Assembly (NCBI GenBank): GCA_023667385.1
Contig: JAMPAE010000042.1
Span: 1-10,195, forward strand
Direction: 5' to 3'
DNA: 10,195 bases
Source of the DNA: Ruminococcus sp.
Lineage (GTDB): Bacteria > Bacillota > Clostridia > Oscillospirales > Acutalibacteraceae
Shown one piece after another: positions 7,501-10,195 of this stretch. Position 1 is the stretch's first letter; every line of letters begins with the position of its first letter. The notes under the pieces were generated by a model that worked only from the letters and a program-made list of their open reading frames with translations, was not told the DNA's origin and ran no database searches. Both the position numbers and the translations under genes were made by a program.

Positions 7501-10119
7501 GTCTGATTTGATGTTGATAACATCGCTGATTGAGTTTTTGTTGTTGAGCAGCTCTCTTGCATATGCAAGCTCTGATTCAAGAAGCTGCTTTTTCGGATGA
7601 TACTCATCAAAGTTCGGGTCTTTTGCAGCAGCACGAATCTCAAGGGCACTGATCATGTCTTCAGTAACGTTATCTTTAAGAGTGATGTGCATATCATCTG
7701 CATAAAGTGCATTAACGCTGTCTTCGAGTGAATCATATTTGAAGAAGTTGATTTCTGAAATTGTAACAACGCCTGCGCTGTATTTGCTGAGACCAAAGGT
7801 GAGCTTCTTTGCCTTAACGGGAGTTGCAAGGGTGAACTTCATTGTGTTCTTAACTGTTGGGTTAAGAGCCTGAACGGTGATTGCCGGACGTTCAACCTTA
7901 ACTTTGTTTCCGTCTGCATCCCAAGCTTCAACATAAACGCCTGAATAGCCTGTGCCGTCTCTGTAGGCATCTTCAAGGCGGTTTGTCATGAGAATTTCTT
8001 TGATTGTCTGTTCGCTTGTGAATTCAACTGTAACACCGTGAGGATAGCCCTTATTGGTGTGCATGAAAGTTGTATAGTCACCGTCGATAACATATTCCGG
8101 TTTGAAAATACCGTCTTCATATTGTGTTGTGTCGAATCCGCCGGGGCCGCCCGGGTTCTTTGTTGCAAAGCAGCTTACGCTTGCAATTTCATCTCTGCGA
8201 ATCATCGCATATTTTGAAAACTGCGGAATTTCAACAGTTGTTTTTGCAATTGCAGGAAGTGAGTTACCACCACGTCTTGCGTTGCCGTTTGAATCTGAGT
8301 TCCAGCCGTAAACACGAACTTCATAAGAAGTTGCATCTTTAAGGCCTGTGATGCTGTATGAGTTTGAAAGGATTTCATGAACGGCTGTATATTCTTCTGT
8401 GCCTACTTCTCTGTATTCAAGAGAATATTTTTCAGTGCCGGGCATATCTTTCCATGACACATCAATCTGGCGATATTTGCCGTTGAGTTTGAGGTTATCC
8501 GGAGCGTCCGGAGCACTTGCTGCAAGCTGATAATGGCTTACTGATGAGCTGAATGCACTTGACCATTCGCCGTTTACTGATTTAACTCTGATTTTGTATG
8601 TCCAAAGGGGTGTAACCTTATCTTTTACGCCGCCCTTGAATGTCTGAATCTTAATGCTGTTAACGCCTGCGTTATAGATTCTTTCGCTATATGCTTTACC
8701 GCTCTTATCTGTTGCTGAAATTGCAACCTGATAGCCTGTTACGTTTGATTCAGCGTCCCATGTAACGGTAAAGCTGTCACCTGCACCTGCTGCCTTAATG
8801 TTCTGCGGAATGTTCATTTCAGGTTCAGGGATTCTTGATTCCATGTCGTTGAGAAATTCAACCTTTGCAATTTCTGTAAGCTTTGCAGAGCTTGCTGTTG
8901 CAGTAACAACGATTGTTACTTTTTTGATTGCAACCTGCTGACCAAGGTCAATAACAATTGTGCCGTCAGCTTTTCTGATTGCAGTGGCCGTCTGCTGAGC
9001 CGGAGCTTTTGCAGCAGATCTTGCACGCTTCATCACAGGTGCGGGAGTTGCAGCCTGTTCGGCTTCATCAACAATTTCCACAATGATGAATTTTGATTCG
9101 CCGTTTTCGTCAGCAACTTCAACTGCAATTGTGCCGCTTTTCGGGCCGCTTTCAGCAGGAGCTGTGATCACAATTCCGTCAACAGGAACAGTTGCTGCAA
9201 AATTCATTTCAATTTCAACAGGGTTTGATTCTGAAATCACTTGGTCAGCGTTTTCAGGCTCAAGCACAACCATTTCTTCATGATCTTCCATGATGGTGTC
9301 AAGTGCTCTGCCGCTGCTTTCGGCAACTGCTGAATTAACTGTGTCTATTGATACTGCTGAAGACAAAACTGTTTTGATTGGTTTTGCTTCACGCTTTTCT
9401 GCATCCATATTGTTAACAAGGATTCCAAGGTCGCCGACATTGAGCTCACCATCGAAATTCAAGTCATAGATTGAACTAAATGCGTCATTGTCAATTTCTG
9501 TTGCGGTGCCGTCAATATATTCGGTCTTTGTCTTTTTCTGACCAACATATTCAACCAACAAATCGCCGTCATCGCTGTCAATCATTCCGTCACCGTTCAA
9601 ATCACCCAAAGCAAAAACGCCCGGTGAAGTTTTTCCGTCACCTCTGAATGAAGAATAGCTATCACTGAGAACAACGGTTGTTTTTGCGCCTTCTTCAACA
9701 TTAACTTTCTGTTCGTAGTTTTGGAAGAAGTATTCAGCTTCAAGCTTTAATGTGTATTCGCCCGGCTGAACGTTTTCAGCCGTGCAGATGATTGTGCGTC
9801 CTGAAACTGTTTTTGTGCTGACGCTGATGCTGTCTTCAGAATCAAGGCTGTGAAGGCTTGCTGAGAATGCATCTTTAAGCATATTCACGCCATCTTCCGA
9901 AATCGGGAATTCCAATTGAATCTGAACTTCAAAATTTGTCACAGCTTCAATTGACTGAGCTTGCGAATCCTGCGAATCCTCTGAATTTTCAATCGCTGTC
10001 ACGCTGTATTTATCAGGAGACGAATCGGGTGAATTTGAATTGAATGCTGCCGAAGATGTTACAACCATTTGCAGCATCATGATTACACACAGAAAAATTG
10101 CCAATAATCGTTTTTTCAT
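4597..10119 (-). CDS. Secreted M60-family (mucinase-type) zinc metallopeptidase with dockerin-like, FN3 and discoidin-like modules
   Basis: 1840 residues from ATG 10119. A signal peptide (1 to about 25, MKKRLLAIFLCVIMM...) is followed by a beta domain at about 55-155, a dockerin-like pair of calcium loops at 172-238, a discoidin-like beta region at about 270-425 containing a low-complexity Ala-rich stretch, FN3 repeats at about 434-530 and 535-629, a discoidin-type domain at about 635-795, and the M60 catalytic region at about 865-1330. Then come an FN3-like segment (1372-1471), a second discoidin-type domain (about 1545-1655) and a C-terminal beta domain. The catalytic motif is HELGH (1182-1186) with Glu1197 ten residues on, matching the family pattern HExxH(8-28)E; 'FFRAWGYPV' near the end of the core is also typical. 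Characterised relatives cleave O-glycosylated mucin-type proteins. There is no LPxTG or SLH anchor, so attachment probably depends on the dockerin or on glycan binding. A c-di-GMP riboswitch appears to precede the gene. The upstream GTG at 10128 is rejected because it lies in the ribosome binding site. Confidence 0.93.
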   Translation of the reverse strand: MKKRLLAIFLCVIMMLQMVVTSSAAFNSNSPDSSPDKYSVTAIENSEDSQDSQAQSIEAVTNFEVQIQLEFPISEDGVNMLKDAFSASLHSLDSEDSISVSTKTVSGRTIICTAENVQPGEYTLKLEAEYFFQNYEQKVNVEEGAKTTVVLSDSYSSFRGDGKTSPGVFALGDLNGDGMIDSDDGDLLVEYVGQKKTKTEYIDGTATEIDNDAFSSIYDLNFDGELNVGDLGILVNNMDAEKREAKPIKTVLSSAVSIDTVNSAVAESSGRALDTIMEDHEEMVVLEPENADQVISESNPVEIEMNFAATVPVDGIVITAPAESGPKSGTIAVEVADENGESKFIIVEIVDEAEQAATPAPVMKRARSAAKAPAQQTATAIRKADGTIVIDLGQQVAIKKVTIVVTATASSAKLTEIAKVEFLNDMESRIPEPEMNIPQNIKAAGAGDSFTVTWDAESNVTGYQVAISATDKSGKAYSERIYNAGVNSIKIQTFKGGVKDKVTPLWTYKIRVKSVNGEWSSAFSSSVSHYQLAASAPDAPDNLKLNGKYRQIDVSWKDMPGTEKYSLEYREVGTEEYTAVHEILSNSYSITGLKDATSYEVRVYGWNSDSNGNARRGGNSLPAIAKTTVEIPQFSKYAMIRRDEIASVSCFATKNPGGPGGFDTTQYEDGIFKPEYVIDGDYTTFMHTNKGYPHGVTVEFTSEQTIKEILMTNRLEDAYRDGTGYSGVYVEAWDADGNKVKVERPAITVQALNPTVKNTMKFTLATPVKAKKLTFGLSKYSAGVVTISEINFFKYDSLEDSVNALYADDMHITLKDNVTEDMISALEIRAAAKDPNFDEYHPKKQLLESELAYARELLNNKNSISDVINIKSDITRNGTNSCGFNSGLSGLQPLGYVAASDSTVNVYVGQKGKNVGDAVSVRLVFTQYHAESSAWMSGEITLHHGKNEITIPQVSSLGFEKGGSLYIVHTSPADIKSNPVSVRVSGATKIPMLDLHRTIGNDRFEINEAQWKESIREYVKELTSYSSALKSSHASHEAEVGGFEYGNGSNCFLNATEISLDNVLISVPASQILAGLGGANADVETLTNRMYDNAVSINQTLELFYKERGFNPAASNGLHGIPTARFNIRYQRMFAGAFMYAGGLHLGIEWSSVPGVASCSPIVTDENGKRIGGKTFGWGIAHELGHNADASGLTIAEVTNNIWSQFEKTWDTAGTSRIPYAEVYKHVTSGSSSKPENVFAQLGMFWQLHLAYDNNYAGYDYYKDGFTTENYENLLANEFFARYYAIRRDSSKAPATAIKIANGSTEQNIMRVACAAAGKDLTDFFRAWGYPVDTVTEAYAKQFPKEERQIQYLSDAAHEYSLANGSAMSSTSVDASLVQGKGKDGRKVTLTISLPSEANMNSVLGYEIIRNGKPVAFVTPALDENGEYADVTVYEDIVQTVNNRMMNYEVVAYDKYLNKTEANKLDSIKIRHEGVLTTENWTITTNATSVDGVLTVYDGTKVVEGNVYTDVVTGESVTYSKTMDIKYLDKDTGETLHTYTAAVLSANGDMEVGFEGRATSTAQITYDLGGKQEVTALAYVGGSTIPWKFLLEYSDNGGASYTRITGVETGTTDEGYPVLYFAAGQNIKSYKATHIRISAVSGVKTIGIKDIKLLSPSGDNVDIGVSTIDPATGVETWNTDNAIGILSNDYVLDAQAGSVIPAGSFVVTGKYTGNAAYNVVKLYGDNYKLYDESTENKLAGIVNGYQAIFADMPEAGSIINVRDGFWIYWLEPLSGDNAGKFGLPGAGEDGSDVVVDLPTKVYAELYRVDNALTLAGERLVSDSFVVDVPATLPMIELTNN
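9406..9612 (-). other. Dockerin-like calcium-binding repeat pair inside the M60 protein
   Basis: Residues 170-238 contain two loops of the form D-x-N-x-D-G-x5-D. The first has Asp173, Asn175, Asp177 and Asp184 (DLNGDGMIDSDD); the second has Asp219, Asn221, Asp223 and Asp230 (DLNFDGELNVGD). Each continues into a short hydrophobic helix (LLVEYV, LGILVNNM). This is the duplicated F-hand layout of type I dockerins, which bind cohesins. The linker between the loops is long, and the position near the N-terminus is uncommon. Confidence 0.75.
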
Positions 10120-10120
10120 A

Positions 10121-10138
10121 ATAATCACTTACTTTCTT
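10121..10138 (-). promoter_or_regulatory. Extended ribosome binding site of the M60 gene
   Basis: The mRNA at 10137-10123 reads AGAAAGTAAGTGATT. It matches the ideal complement of the 16S 3' end (AGAAAGGAGGTGATC) at 12 of 15 positions and ends three bases before ATG 10119. The core is weak (TAAG instead of GGAGG), so translation may be modest or dependent on the riboswitch. The preceding CUUUCUU (10166-10160) can pair with AAGAAAG (10138-10132). Confidence 0.5.
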
Positions 10139-10165
10139 TGATAATAAAAATAGTTTTTTAAGAAA

Positions 10166-10195
10166 GGCAATCGGCTGCCATACCGTTTCATCGGG
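10166..10195 (-). promoter_or_regulatory. Type I cyclic-di-GMP (GEMM-I) riboswitch, 3' half
   Basis: On the minus strand the window opens with CCG-ATGAAA-CGG (10194-10183), the tip of a hairpin. This is followed by UAUGG (10182-10178), the 3' half of an 11-base GAAA-tetraloop receptor, then CAGC (10177-10174), CGA and UUGCC (10170-10166). This order (hairpin, UAUGG, xAGC, linker, UUxCC) is that of the 3' half of GEMM-I riboswitches, where UUxCC closes the first helix. The linker is one base shorter than in the copies I remember. The 5' half, including ACGCA, the GNRA loop, GACGCAAAGC and CCUAAG, would lie beyond 10195. The M60 start codon is 47 bases downstream. No long terminator stem follows, so control by access to the ribosome binding site is more likely than attenuation. 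Confidence 0.68.

Noticed and set aside
10141..10170. Minus-strand promoter TTGCCT-N18-TATTAT just before the M60 gene
   Set aside because: The -35 match is four of six, and it falls in the strand that fits the riboswitch closing helix. The true promoter should lie upstream of the riboswitch, outside the window.

Overview
The window looks like a gut-type Clostridia genome (Ruminococcaceae/Oscillospiraceae-like), probably a metagenome contig. The signs are strong AGGAGG-type ribosome binding sites, a secreted M60 peptidase with a dockerin and FN3/discoidin-type modules, a Thr-Glu-Pro-rich surface protein with a Cys-rich C-terminus, and a clostridial-style phosphorelay. The taxonomic call is an inference from protein style; there is no marker gene. 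Nearly all coding is on the minus strand, so the genes are best read from right to left.

Right end to about 3565: the first element on the minus strand (10195 to about 10166) matches the 3' half of a type I cyclic-di-GMP (GEMM-I) riboswitch; its 5' half lies beyond the window. It leads directly into a 1840-residue secreted M60-family (mucinase-type) zinc peptidase (10119-4597) with an intact HELGH...E site and a dockerin-like pair of calcium loops near its N-terminus. A 73-base gap follows. It contains two hairpins that share bases, and one of them presents the ribosome binding site of the next gene. That gene (4523-3606) encodes a secreted protein with a beta-rich, possibly cohesin-like domain, a Thr/Glu/Pro linker and a Cys-rich hydrophobic C-terminal module. 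The two genes look like one transcript ending at a hairpin at 3594-3565.

3454 to about 300: an extended -10 promoter drives a second minus-strand operon. It contains a REC-HD-GYP-PAS-like-GGDEF regulator that carries both c-di-GMP synthesis and degradation motifs (start most likely TTG at 3420), an Hpt phosphotransfer protein, and the start of a membrane sensor that is probably a hybrid histidine kinase. The three would form a phosphorelay, kinase to Hpt to REC, controlling c-di-GMP.

Left end: the kinase gene stops abruptly at about 297-315, where it runs into a plus-strand, AT-rich fragment of a conjugation-type gene with its own consensus promoter and ribosome binding site. The junction is either a real rearrangement or an assembly chimera.

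The working picture is a c-di-GMP circuit. The phosphorelay sets the c-di-GMP level, and the riboswitch lets that level control a mucin-directed peptidase and a candidate surface partner encoded with it. The links between the parts are inference; the individual motifs are visible in the sequence.
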